Source of the DNA: Onchidella celtica
Taxonomy: Eukaryota; Mollusca; Gastropoda; Systellommatophora; Onchidiidae
Direction of reading: 5' to 3'
NCBI GenBank assembly: GCA_963931925.1
Contig: OZ007579.1
Coordinates: 29,506,477 to 29,570,476, forward strand
Length of the DNA stretch: 64,000 nucleotides
Part shown: one piece after another, positions 43,504 through 54,142 of the stretch
Layout of the letters: each line of letters begins with the position of its first letter
How positions within the stretch are numbered: position 1 is the stretch's first letter
Translations under genes and position numbers: made by a program
Notes under the pieces: model-generated
What the model saw: only the letters and a program-made list of their open reading frames with translations
Told to the model about the DNA's origin: nothing
The model's database searches: none

Positions 43504-45369
43504 TTCGCCGGTTCTGAAACCGACGATTATGATACGCGATGCGCGTATCAATATGTTGTCGATCTCCGACAACGAATTATTAATGCATGCAAAACCGCTC
43601 TGCAATTTGCATGCGCTAGAGCGAGTTCTTCAAAATTTTATCGCGATCAGGGCGCCCAAATGCGCGCCTTGTCCGTCGGAGATCTGACACTTGTTCTTTT
43701 GCCGCAAACGCAAAACAAACTCCTTCTAACTTGGAAGGGACCATACAGAGTCCTTAAGAGACTCTCCAGAGTGAATTATTTGATAGATATTCGTGGGCAG
43801 AGGAAAATATTTCATATTAATATGCTGAAAAAGTACCTGCCTAGCGATGATCGTCGTAACAACTCCGTTCATGTCGTCCCAAGGGCCAACGCGGCTTTAG
43901 TTACTGTCGACGACGAGGACCCTTTGAGTATCGACAAATCGTTGCCCATATTACAGGCCACCGAGAGTATAAACGATGTTAATATCAATGATGAGCTTGC
44001 GCCGTCGCAGAAACAGGATCTTACACACCTGCTCCAAGAATTTGCCACGGTGTTCACGGATTTGCCGGGTTCTACGTCTTTAGTCCAACATGTAATACGA
44101 CTTCAGACAGACGTACCAGTGTTTGTTAAACCGTACCCGCGCCCGCTGCACGCTCACGAAACGATAATTACAGAAGTACGTGCCATGCTACGGCTAGGCG
44201 TCATAGAGCGATCAACAAGTCCGTATTGCTCGCCGATTGTCTTGGTCAAGAAGAAAGACGATACCGTGCGTTTTTGTATTGACTATAGAAAGCTCAATGC
44301 TATAACCATCTATGATGCCGAACCCATTCCCAATCAGGAAGACTTATTCGCGCGGTTATCCAATGCAAGTATCTTCTCGAAAATAGACTTATCCAAAGGA
44401 TATTGGCAGATTCCTCTCGAAGAAGGAAGTAGACAATATACAGCTTTTCAAACCCCTTTGGGTTTAATGCAATGGAAATATATGCCTTTTGGACTGGTTA
44501 CTGCACCAGCCACTTTCGCGCGCATGATGAACATCTTGCTAAATGAATTGCGCTGCGTTCTATCATATTTCGATGATATATGTATTTTTCAGGCTGATTG
44601 GGCTGGCCACTTAATGGCCCTTCGTGAAGTTTTTGCCGCTCTTCGCCGAGCTGGCCTTACCGCGCGACCCAGTAAAGTGTTCCTGGGATATCAGCATATA
44701 AACTTTTTGGGTCATACCATAACCCACGGGGTTCAGACTCCAGACGATCGCAAGATCTCCAGTATTTTGAAACTGCAACCTCCTAAAACTAAAAAGCAAG
44801 TCCGCAGCTTGTTGGGACTTTTGAATTATTACAGGAAATTTATACCAAACTTTTCCTCTCTCTCAGCCCCGTTATCTGATCTAACGAGGAAGAATCTTCC
44901 AAATAGAGTCGTCTGGACGCCTCAGTGCGCTGATGCCCTTCAGACTATTCAGAACTTATTTTCTACTTTCCCTCTGCTTGTTTTACCCGATATACGCCAG
45001 ACATTCGTCGTCCGAACGGATGCATCAGATAAAGGAATAGGCGCCGTGTTACTCCAACAGCGTGACGGTTTCTTGCGACCGTGCTTATATGCAAGCCGGA
45101 AATTACTTGATCGAGAGACGCGCTATGCGATTGTCGAACGAGAGTGCCTCGCAATTGTTTACGCGGTAGATGCATTTTCTCGATACTTATTAATGTCCGA
45201 ATTTATAATTGAAACGGATCATCGACCATTACTGTTTCTTAAGTCGAACAGAGCGAAGAATGCTCGACTAACCAGATGGAGCCTTGCGCTCCAGGAATAC
45301 AAATTTACTATTCGGGCTATACCTGGGGAGGATAATTTACAAGCTGATGTATTGTCCCGTTTGATTTAG
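43504..45369 (+). CDS. RT-RNase H part of element 2 polyprotein (downstream of copy B)
   Basis: Continuation of the element-2 pol frame after the insertion. Begins with the integrase tail (W-K-G-P-Y-R-V; F-H-I-N-M-L at ~43730-43830), then RT (V-R-F-C-I-D-Y at ~44270, Y-F-D-D at ~44570) and RNase H (R-T-D-A-S-D at ~45015, E-T-D-H-R-P at ~45210), ending at TAG 45367-45369. No stop or frameshift within. The first ATG in frame, 43468, lies in the transposon end and is not the original start. Severed from gag and integrase by 6.9 kb, so this half would not be expressed as in the intact element. Confidence 0.9.
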   Translation, partial: FAGSETDDYDTRCAYQYVVDLRQRIINACKTALQFACARASSSKFYRDQGAQMRALSVGDLTLVLLPQTQNKLLLTWKGPYRVLKRLSRVNYLIDIRGQRKIFHINMLKKYLPSDDRRNNSVHVVPRANAALVTVDDEDPLSIDKSLPILQATESINDVNINDELAPSQKQDLTHLLQEFATVFTDLPGSTSLVQHVIRLQTDVPVFVKPYPRPLHAHETIITEVRAMLRLGVIERSTSPYCSPIVLVKKKDDTVRFCIDYRKLNAITIYDAEPIPNQEDLFARLSNASIFSKIDLSKGYWQIPLEEGSRQYTAFQTPLGLMQWKYMPFGLVTAPATFARMMNILLNELRCVLSYFDDICIFQADWAGHLMALREVFAALRRAGLTARPSKVFLGYQHINFLGHTITHGVQTPDDRKISSILKLQPPKTKKQVRSLLGLLNYYRKFIPNFSSLSAPLSDLTRKNLPNRVVWTPQCADALQTIQNLFSTFPLLVLPDIRQTFVVRTDASDKGIGAVLLQQRDGFLRPCLYASRKLLDRETRYAIVERECLAIVYAVDAFSRYLLMSEFIIETDHRPLLFLKSNRAKNARLTRWSLALQEYKFTIRAIPGEDNLQADVLSRLI

Positions 45370-45972
45370 TATTCTAAAATAGTCTGTTGAACATTGAGGT
45401 TGAGCATTTTTCACCTTTTTCGGAGACCGTGGATGGTTTCACATTATATTGTCCTACCAATTATGGACATTCTTTCTCAAAATTTCCATGTGATTCCTTT
45501 TTCCATTAGCGTCCATCCTGACCATGACCTGAGTTTCAGACAACCTTGACGCCTTTGTCTGCGGGTCAATGAGATGAGAAAATGGCAAACCGAGCGACCA
45601 GACCTACTGCTGCCAGGATACCATTATTTTAATTAACTATTGTTCGTTCATGTTCTATGAATGTATTAATTACGCTCAATGAAGCGATGAGCTAGTTGCT
45701 CAATATTTCAGCCTTTACAGTATGTCTGAGTGAGAGAAGTTTATCACTTTAATTCTTAAGTGCTACAATAATTATATATTATCACAGAACGTCGCATATA
45801 AATATACATATGCTATTGTCCATCGATAATGCACGTTCTTAGAATTATTTTTTTTGACTTTCAGTAACGATATATTTTTTACTATATAGCCCTTTCCAAA
45901 GTACTATTACATAGCAACGTTAGTAGACAGTTATGTCGTTCAAACCCTAAGTTTTCACTGGGGTGGGGGATG
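45370..45972 (+). other. 3' untranslated region and polypurine tract of element 2
   Basis: About 600 non-coding bases ending in GGGGTGGGGGA and TG before the 3' LTR. Present inverted and diverged at 54143-54735, which identifies the third copy as the same family. Confidence 0.85.
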
Positions 45973-47208
45973 TGTCAAGGACAGATTTAATTCATAAATG
46001 TTTCCACTGACTAAATTTTTGTGAGAGAGCAGTGAGTAATTTTTACAAACGTAATTATTGTGCGAGCCAGCATAACTTGGTCTCGTAAACAAGTTGTTTT
46101 GAACAGTTTTTTTTATAATAGATAGACAGAAGATGTGGGGAAGGATAGACGGACAGCGTAGGTGTGCATGACTGAGCACTTGTTGTATCTCGTGTTTTGA
46201 ACTAGGTTTAGTAAAGAGGGAAGGGGTGAGTAGGAATTAAATGTTATTGAGACGTCTGTTGACGTACAGAAAATACCGTGATCCAGAGTAAAAGCTCGGG
46301 GTTTTGAACATGTTAAGAATTTATTGCTATAAAATTACATTTTATTGTCTTGGGTGATTCGACCTTTGATGTCGACCCAAGGTCGTTGCGTAGGGCTGTT
46401 ACTTAAAATAACTCAGTTCGGCAGCTGAGCTAGAAGGGGTTGCACCAACCACAATCCAGGAATTAGACGGTAAGCTGCAGATGCAGTCCAGTATTTAAGG
46501 CCATACAGAACTTAGTTCTGGGCCACATGTAGACAATCCATTTACGAGGTGGTCGGCGATAGTCCTCAGCCAGATGAGAGACATAGAGACGCAGTTGAGC
46601 AGTCCATTGTGAGGGGCCTGATTTAAAGCTCCAGAGCCTAAGCTACTTGGTTTGATATAAACCCACAGCGTTTACATCCAGCGCTCTCACTCCCAGTGAG
46701 GGCCTCATGGTGAGAGTCCATACTAATTTGTAATGATGAAAGTGAACCGTTCTACTTACTTCTGAAGACAGTTTCAGAGCTACCGCCAGACAACGCATGG
46801 TTGTACAAGCATTCTCCATGGCGTGTCTAGAGGAAATGTCCATATCCTAACATGTCTCATTGAATTAATAGAATTTAAACTGTTAGATCCGTCGCCACGT
46901 GCGCGGATTCTATTTGCCATATAACTCATATGACCTGCAAGTAGTTAGATTGAATTCGTTAGTCTTTATAAAAGCTGTAGTTCCATTAGTTAGATTCAGT
47001 TGCCTTTGAATTGATATTTATATTTATAATTATATTTGTTACATTAATTCCTGTAATTAAACTGCCCTACAGTTCTGCTAAAATTGAAAGCAATTGATTT
47101 ATTTAGTTTTTAGAGTGCAAGTATTTATTTTTGTGTGTTCGTCGATTGCGGGAGCGGACCTCGAAAGAGTGTCAGTCGAAATATCCCCATGTAACCCACA
47201 TCGCGACA
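45973..47208 (+). repeat. 3' LTR of element 2
   Basis: 1236 bp, starts TGTCAAGGACAG, ends ATCGCGACA, followed by TSD GTGTC. Confidence 0.93.
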
Positions 47209-47213
47209 GTGTC

Positions 47214-48120
47214 AAGGCTTTCTTTTTACTTATATTTTACTTAAAAAGATGATACTTGACTTTTCAATCCACTCCAGACACATTTTGGTTTTCCTCACTT
47301 TTGAAACATCCTGTGGAAGCAAACGGAAGCCTCAATGTTTATTGTCGTCAGCTTTAAGATATTTCCCCTCTCCCCTTTCGACATGGCTGACTGCTTTTTT
47401 TTTTCCAGCCCTCCAGCGAGCCATAACCTTGCCAACAGTGTTCTCAATGGCCTGCATTTCTTTTTTTTTTTTTTGAGTATAAAATATTGTATTCAACGGA
47501 GCAACCTTCCTCCTCACTTCGGCCATACACGCTCAGTTGGGTTAAGGTTACAAGTGCACTAAGAAAGTCTAAAGTGCGTGTCGCCGCACTCCCGAATGCT
47601 TCAGTCAGGTTTATAGATAGTGTGTTTTTTTTTACATTTTTCTTTCACTAAAATTTACAATTCGGTGTTTTTCAAATCGTTTAAGGATGATATTGATTTG
47701 ACCTGAAGCCACCTTTCCATAATCTGCTTCAAATGTGTCTCTTTATACAAAGCTCATGACGGTCATTTTGAAAACGAAAATTTCACACTGTCCAAAGATG
47801 GAACAAATCGTGAAGTTCAAGGATGTTCTCAAACCCAAAAGTATGTGCTGCTCAATCATGTGGAACGGAAGTGACTTGTAATCTACCGGTAGCAAAGAAA
47901 GAGCTGATGTGTTCATAGACATGACGTAAAGGAAATGCTTCTATGAGTACGGTAAAAACTCTGCTAATTACCTCACCTTGTTTTGTGTGTTTTTATAAAT
48001 TTATGAAATATTTATTTTTATTAATGTCTTAACACTCTACACACGAATTATATAGTTTCTGTTTAAGGAAAATTGAAATAGGAAGCTATGTTAATTTTGT
48101 TTATTTATTAGTGTGTGTGT
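47214..48120. other. Non-coding DNA, V2 intron right of element 2
   Basis: No gene recognised. Includes T-rich runs at 47394-47404 and 47460-47475. Confidence 0.4.
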
Positions 48121-48259
48121 AAATATGTGTGTGTGCGCGCTATATTTATGTCATAATTTCTGTTTGTGTAACTGTATTGTTATGTATTCAATGATCAAAA
48201 CAAATTTCCTTGTACAAGGACGAATAAAATTTATCTTATCTTATCTTATCTTATCTTAT
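48121..48259 (+). repeat. LINE 3' end with (TTATC)n tail
   Basis: TTTCCTTGTACAAGGACGAA then TAAAATTTATCTTATCTTATC, ending at about 48259. This stem-like sequence with a pentanucleotide tail is typical of CR1/L2-type LINE or LINE-dependent SINE 3' ends. A related end is inverted at 62211. Confidence 0.6.
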
Positions 48260-48515
48260 GGAAAATTTGGCCATGCTTGATCAAGGCAATAGACGGGGAT
48301 GTTAAAGACATTTTAAAACAGCATACTGTTGAATGGTCTATAGTGCAGGTCTTAGCTAAATGCTGTAGGTCCTGGAGCTTATTCTATGTGGTGACTGGGA
48401 ACATATTAATTCGTTTGTCTCCCGCTCTACTACTATCTTTCAGCGTTCAGGTTATTTTATCCTTTTATAGTAAATAAATGATATGGATACAGAAACAAAA
48501 AAGACATTATTATAC

Positions 48516-48638
48516 CTTATAGGTCTTATAATCACGCTGAAGAACCTTACAGCCAGATTTTTGGGTGGTCCGCCTACAGGGCCAGCTTGAAGTGAACAGC
48601 ATAGCCAGACACAGTAATAGTAGTAAGCCGTTCATCAT
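48516..48638 (-). CDS. V2 exon 1: signal peptide of small secreted VWC-like peptide
   Basis: ATG ATG at 48638/48635 (minus), 41 codons in phase 0, donor CTATAAG|GTATAA at 48515. Signal peptide (M-N-G-L-L-L-L-L-C-L-A-M-L-F-T-S-S), then W-P-C-R-R and a second Cys in S-G-C-K-V. Closest to V4 exon 1 (same length, same S-W-P-C / G-C spacing). Partner exon 2 at 29548-29450. Upstream 150 bases carry the conserved block. If element 2 is spliced out with the intron the gene may still be expressed; this is untested. Confidence 0.75.
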
Positions 48639-48800
48639 CTCTTCACTGCGCTGGACACACAAGTCTTGTTATAATATCTCCTTGTGTTCTGTAGTAAGCT
48701 CACACTGACGTCTACCATACACTGCTAATTGGTCTGTATGATGCTTGAAGACAAAGGAGGTAGCGCTGCACCAGGCTGGGCAATCCTTGAGTCATAACTG
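48639..48800 (-). promoter_or_regulatory. Conserved upstream block of V2
   Basis: Same order of motifs as V1 and V3, including CRE-like GACGTCA (48706-48712 on the minus strand) about 68 bases before the ATG, and TATTATAACAAGACTTG closer in. Confidence 0.55.
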
Positions 48801-49807
48801 TCATAGCTAAATCCTCAGAAATGCACTATACCCGGACTACGTTTGTAAATGAAAAATCGATTGTGTTGTTTTTATATTTGTGTTCTTATCTCCTTTCAGT
48901 GTTCACAGTTGAGGATAGCTGTAATTGTAAGGTCAGGTAAAATAAAGCATTTAATTATTTGTTAAATTCCAGAGAATTGCTTATTTACATTGGTAGATAA
49001 ACTTCTCAGTCTTCATAGGTTTGATCAGAGTGTATTACCTTGTCACAGCTGTAGAGGCTGGGAAAACATCAGTGGTCCCTTTTTCTAAAATGAATGTGAC
49101 TTTGCCTGATGTGTTTGATTACTCCGTTCAAAAACCCCCATGGTGTGTGTATTCTTAATTTCAGACAGCTTGGGGGTTTGAGTGGGTGCTGGGTAAGTTT
49201 CAACATGGTTCTGAGGTAACAGATCTTGACAGTGCGATAAACAGAAAGAAGTGAAAAGCTAATCCTATTGTATAGGACATTTATCTTTGTCTGTCTACAT
49301 TTGTTTTTATTTTTGTTGAAAATAAACAGTCCAACCATATCTATGATGATCGATAATGAACAGATGCGCCTCAGTAGAAAACAGCAGTAAGAAGACATGT
49401 TTATTCCTGACAAGATCTGCTATTTCCTTTCGTGCGTTCCCTAGCCCTCATTCCTAACTCCCACACCCTGCCAAAATATTGCCAGGCAGCACCGGTGGGG
49501 CGCAGTCGGGCCTGCGCGTCAAGTGAGAAACATTGACTTAAAATATTTTCACCAACCTTTGAAATAAGTTAATAGGACATACTGTTTTGACACTGAGATG
49601 GGTTGGGCTACAGAAAACCAGGTGGGTAATTCAAGAGATAGAAAGATGCCGTGAAAGAAAATTGGAAGTGGTGCGACAACGCATCAGGTGACATTATGGA
49701 GAAAAAAACAACCAAAAACAGACTACAGTGGCCAGCTCTCATCAGGAGAGTAGCATCCTGTCTTGAAGGCTGGTAGGGGGACATAGTATTTTACATAGAA
49801 TGCTATA
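48801..49807. other. Intergenic region between divergent V2 and V3
   Basis: No convincing gene. A 114-codon minus-strand frame at 49413-49069 has no recognisable motif. Confidence 0.4.
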
Positions 49808-50068
49808 TATAGGAAACGAGATTTCATGACGCAGTTAATATATTTAAATTTACCGATGACGTCATGGGACCTTCGAACTGTTCAACGCGGTGGTTAAGCA
49901 CAGTTGTTATGGAATTTGTAAAGGCGAGTCGAGGTACAAAAATGAACTGCACATGAAAAGTGTGTACAAAGTCCATACTTGTGCTTAACCGCCGCTTTGA
50001 AACAGTTCGAATGTACCATGACGTAAATTTAAATATAATAACTGTGTCATTCAATCCCGTTCCCTATA
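49808..50068. mobile_element. 261-bp palindromic MITE
   Basis: Inverted ends TATAGGAAACGAGATTTCATG and (reverse) TATAGGGAACGGGATTGAATG, with terminal inverted similarity of roughly 95 bp including ATATTTAAATTTAC and GGTTAAGCACA. TA at both ends is compatible with a TA target duplication (Tc1/mariner-like). Confidence 0.75.
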
Positions 50069-50369
50069 GCTGAACAGTGAACACCATGTAGTATTTTCTC
50101 TGTTTAGCTTTGTAAATAGACTACACTTCCTTAACAACATCCTTTCTGGAAATGGCGTGCTAGAGCCAGACAGAGATCAGCGCCACAAGGCAGCCCTAAT
50201 CCCCGCGATACAAACTTATCTTCAGTGCCCGACCTGGTCGAGACTCTGGAAGTCCAGACTAGGACTCAGGAGCCATTGCCTCCCCGTAGAAGGGTCTCGC
50301 ACACCCCTTCTCTTTCCCCCTCCGCCCCCCCCCCCACACACACACATATACTCATCAATATCTCAATAA

Positions 50370-50581
50370 CAAGAGTAATCCGGAGATACTGCATTCTTTA
50401 TGGAGATTTAGATATGACAGTTATGGCTCCAGGCAACCCCAACCTGTTGCATCATGACCCCATCTTAAGTTTTCCAACATCATAGACAGATTAGCAGTGC
50501 ATGACAGACGTCAGTGTGAGCTAACTACAGAACAAAAAGGCGATTTTAAAACAAGACTTGTGTGTCCAACAAAGTGAAGAG
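50370..50581 (+). promoter_or_regulatory. Conserved upstream block of V3
   Basis: Contains CCAACCTGTTGCA, CATAGACAGATTAGCAGTG, GACGTCA (50507-50513) and AAAACAAGACTTGTGTGTCC before the ATG, in the same order as the other V genes. Confidence 0.55.
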
Positions 50582-50713
50582 ATGGTGAAAGGCTTACTAC
50601 TACCGCTGTGTCTGGCTATGCTGATCGTTTCATGTTCGTCCTGTCGGCGTGATAGTACAAAGTTCTGCTCGTTTTATCATCAGAAAAATTCTCGCCGTAA
50701 AGGATTTACACAG
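50582..50713 (+). CDS. V3 exon 1: signal peptide of small secreted VWC-like peptide
   Basis: ATG 50582, 44 codons in phase 0, donor ACACAG|GTAAAA (GT at 50714). Signal peptide M-V-K-G-L-L-L-P-L-C-L-A-M-L-I-V-S, then C-S-S-C-R-R, a third Cys in K-F-C-S, and a basic end (S-R-R-K-G). Exon 2 is only 478 bases downstream, making V3 the shortest complete gene of the family (76 residues). No repeat insertion other than the GTAG tract interrupts it. Confidence 0.82.
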
Positions 50714-51191
50714 GTAAAAAAAATGCGCACGTAGGCATTTAGATCAGGTGGGTGGTTTCAGACCAGGTTCACAGGTTAAGTAGGTGGGTAGGTAGTTAAG
50801 TAGGTAGGTAGGCAGGTAAGTAAATAGATATATATTTATTCGTAGGTATGTGGATATTATGTAGGTAGGTAGGAAGGGAGGGAATCAAGCAGGTAGATCG
50901 GTAGGTTGGTATGTAGCTAGAATGGTGTGTATGGAGATAACTAGGTAGGTTGGTTGGTAGATTATAGGCAGATGGGTGACTTGATAAACAGGGATACATG
51001 CTGGATATGATTTGAAGAAGGCAGGTAGTGAGGTAGATAAACGATAAATGAAAATAAAACGTAAGTACCGCGGGCAGAATGTGTGCATAGGAAAACCGAT
51101 GAAAGAGGTTAGATGCCCGTTTTACTTTATTTTGCATAACTTTGCTAATCCGTTTGTGTATGTGTGTGTTTGTGTGTTTCTCCATTCACAG
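50714..51191 (+). repeat. V3 intron with (GTAG)n tract
   Basis: The intron runs from GTAAAA to TTCACAG. About 50765-51010 is an imperfect GTAG/GTAA tetranucleotide tract. The minus-strand frames through it are repeat translations. Confidence 0.85.
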
Positions 51192-51290
51192 ATTTACCAA
51201 CATGGCCAAAGTTTCTACTATACAAGTGAAGGTATACGCAGATTATGCAACTGTGACGACGGAGAAATCACTTGCACATTTAGTGGTTGA
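51192..51290 (+). CDS. V3 exon 2: VWC-like C-terminal segment
   Basis: After acceptor CAG (51189-51191): 32 codons and TGA. I-Y-Q-H-G-Q-S-F-Y-Y ... L-C-N-C-D-D-G-E-I-T-C. The Y-x-x-G-Q-x-F/W and C-x-C-x-D-G-x-x-x-C spacing is that of the first half of a von Willebrand factor type C module; the later cysteines of a full module are absent. The ~200 bases after the stop are conserved with V4, marking a shared 3' UTR. Confidence 0.82.
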   Translation: MYQHGQSFYYTSEGIRRLCNCDDGEITCTFSG

Positions 51291-53390
51291 ATGACCTCAC
51301 GTGCCTACGTGAAAGACAGAAAAATACTAACTGCTGTTGTGGCGGAGAAATGTAGGAGAGAATTAAAGAAGTACGATGTCAAATTGGTTTTCATGAGTTC
51401 ATTTTGTGACCGTGTGAATGAGTCTGTCTGTTTCATGAATTTTATGTGTGAAATAGACGCAGATTTTTGAAACTTTACATTCAAGAGATATTTCGGCTGG
51501 TCGATAACTTCTCTTCAAAATAATTTGTCTCTTGGGAATTGGTTAGTGAGACTACACTCCTATACTAAAGTGGAGTGGTTGAAGTGTTTTGAGTCTGATT
51601 TATATCTTTTGAGTAGATAATTCCATGAGATCTCAAAGTCTGAATGCAGAAGATCCATAATCAACATAAGGGTATCACATTATTAACTCAGGCTCACCCT
51701 GATATTTAGAATACACTTGTAAAGACCCCTCACGAACTTCGCAGGGGGGGGGGGGGGAGCACAAATTGGTCGACATCCAATGATCCCAATATGAGATTTC
51801 AGAGGGAAAGAATGTAATTGGGCACAAAATTTACACAGACACACATCTCCAATACCTCTTCTCTAGAAAGAGAAAGAGCGCAACCCTCTAGGGATGCAGT
51901 GGGCAGTGCCTATTGTGCTAGTGTGAAGGACATTATTTTTATGGGCGGCGAGACAGCGGCCTGGGGATGTTACAAAAAAAACAAACAAACAAAAAAAACA
52001 GCAACAACGGTGCAAGTGCCATGGGTGGAAACAGCATGAAGTTTTCAACACCCATCGTATTCCAGCGTATAGGTGGGATGCGCATATCCCCCATCTTTAG
52101 TGTAAGGACCAACTCATCACCATGACGATTGTAGCATTGATTTTGATTCATTGGCTGATTTGCACTGCGAGCACGGGAGGCGTCGCGAACCAACAGGCGG
52201 TGAGCTAAAAGTAGTTCGCTACAGTCAACAATAGTACGTGTGTACATTTATATTGGGAGACGTTTTGGTCAATTCTTTCACTTCCTTTCCTTGGTTTACA
52301 CGGATTGTAGGGAATCTGACCAGCTTGGATCCATCCTTTCCACCCCTGTCATAACAATCGACTACAATGCAACCAGCACACATTTTAACCGCTTAGACAT
52401 ATCTCGACGTTACATTAATCAGCTGATCCACCGGTAATCTTTAGTATAGGAAGATCAAAACAAAAACATTCTGTGACGTCATGCGCATTCTACCTATTAC
52501 ATTAGAACTAAATGACCCACTTATAGCGCGGCATGGGCTTGTGGCACCAGCGTATGAGAATTGTGATCGCTCCGACGTCTTTTCCCACTACCGCTGCGTT
52601 CATTGGCTCACAGAGATTATGCAGATGAATGTGTCGGTCGCGAGCCCTCTGATTGGTTGGGATGACAAGATAAGGGTCGCAATTCAATGTAAATATCTCT
52701 GACCTTATTAGTGGCTGCTGCGTGTTTTACAGTTGATCTCTTCCATGTTTTGCAAATAAGCCGTTAAAAAAATCTTACGTATGAAGAAGGAAACTGGAGA
52801 GGGAGGCCTAACGTACCAATCAGGGATGGTCTGAGGTATTTGGGCCTTGGAGAACGCTTTCGGACTTTCATTTCTGATAAGTTCTTCAAGTCTATCAAGT
52901 TATTTATGAACCGACTGATATAATAATTTGTAAAAATCATAATTATTCACACTGCAACACATGTAAAATTGGTTGGAATTTGAGATATCTTCTGTGCTGT
53001 TTGAATTGTCTTTCATTTCAGACAAAATAAAAAAAAAATGATTGGTTTTTGTTATGCACCAATTTTTGAGATTATTTCATAACAAAAAAAGAAACAAAAA
53101 AACAACACAAAAGACCACTAAGATGCCCTTTGACATAAATGTTAGCCTACTGTTCATAACATGGGGCAAAAGATCAAACAAGTTTATTCAAAACTGGCTG
53201 AACTTTCACAGTCTGAAAATGGCTCATTGGCCTGATTAAAAATTCAAGATGGCGGCGTGACCTTGCTAATCACTTGTATCATCTTGTTATTTGACCTGCA
53301 TCCTGCTAATTCCAACATGCTGAATCCAAATATCACTAAGTGTCTAGAAAATCACCAGCAGGGCTCGCCTGTCCCCATGTAAACCTTGAA
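51291..53390. other. V3 3' UTR and intergenic DNA
   Basis: The first ~230 bases align with the sequence after the V4 stop (e.g. GAGAAATGTAG...GAGTTCATTTTGTGA). The rest shows no recognisable gene; it has a poly-G run at ~51745-51757 and A-rich patches at ~51975-52005 and ~53080-53115. Confidence 0.45.
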
Positions 53391-53424
53391 ATAGGATGAA
53401 AATCCATTTGAGAACACCAAAATC

Positions 53425-53641
53425 GATATCCCATTTACAAAGGTACTCCGGGGATAATACATTTCTGAGACATTCAGATCTGACAGTTATGACTCAAGGA
53501 TGGCCCAACCTGCTGCAGCATTACTTTCTTTAAGTCTTCAAGCATCATACAGACAGATTAGTACTGTATGGTAGACATCAGTGTGAGCTTACTACAGAAC
53601 ACAAAGACGATATTATAACAGGTGTCCAACATAGTGAAAAG
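53425..53641 (+). promoter_or_regulatory. Conserved upstream block of V4
   Basis: Aligns with V5 from TCGATATCCCATTTACAAA onward and with V1-V3 nearer the start. The CRE-like core is changed here (GACATCAG). Confidence 0.5.
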
Positions 53642-53764
53642 ATGATGAAAGGCTTACTAAAGCTACTGTGTCTGGCTATACTGATCACTTCATGTTGGCC
53701 CTGTCCGCCGGACAGAGAAAAAGCAGGCTGTTGGATTCTTGTAGATGGAGATGTGTATTATAAG
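53642..53764 (+). CDS. V4 exon 1: signal peptide of small secreted VWC-like peptide
   Basis: ATG ATG at 53642/53645, 41 codons in phase 0, donor TATAAG|GTATCT (GT at 53765). Signal peptide M-K-G-L-L-K-L-L-C-L-A-I-L-I-T-S, then C-W-P-C-P-P-D and G-C-W-I-L. Exon 2 lies 5,887 bases on, beyond a 3.9-kb minus-strand LTR element. Joined length 72 residues. Expression despite the long intron is plausible, not shown. Confidence 0.8.
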
Positions 53765-54142
53765 GTATCTGTTATTAATCTTTTTATAATATAATTCACA
53801 AATTCTCGATCTTTGAACCCAAGAGGCGTTTTTAGTAGGCCACCTACAGTAACCAGATTTTTGCATAATAGGTTTCAAATACCCTGGAGGGTGCACAGGA
53901 GTTTTCTTTTCTTTTTTTTCATTTCTTTTGTTTTTTTAAATCATTTTTTTTCCTTTGAGTCTCTGGCCTTTCCTCTCAGATCCTTTTTTTTTTTTGTCAC
54001 AAGCACACGACCGGTGGCCTGGACACTTTCTGTTGTATCTATGTCACTGCTGTCGGCTGATTTAAACTATTCGACGTCCTCGCGGCTAAAATTAGAGCAC
54101 GAGATTACCCTGCTGCTTGCTCTGGGAATTATTTCGGTTTGC
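53765..54142 (+). other. V4 intron, donor-proximal part
   Basis: Non-coding, with T-rich runs at about 53905-53950 and 53983-53994. A 137-codon frame here starts in intron DNA and continues into the inverted 3' UTR of the third LTR element, so it is not a gene. Confidence 0.5.

Larger units (their letters stand above)
31291..47213 (+). mobile_element. Ty3/gypsy LTR retrotransposon, Gmr1-like (element 2), split by DNA transposon copy B
   Basis: LTRs at 31296-32532 (1237 bp) and 45973-47208 (1236 bp), flanked by the perfect 5-bp duplication GTGTC (31291-31295 and 47209-47213). By eye the LTRs differ at about eight substitutions and a small indel, so insertion is recent. Total 15.9 kb, of which 6931 bp (36573-43503) is copy B, leaving about 9.0 kb. 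Domain order is gag, protease, integrase, then RT and RNase H. The element lies in the proposed intron of V2. Confidence 0.95.
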
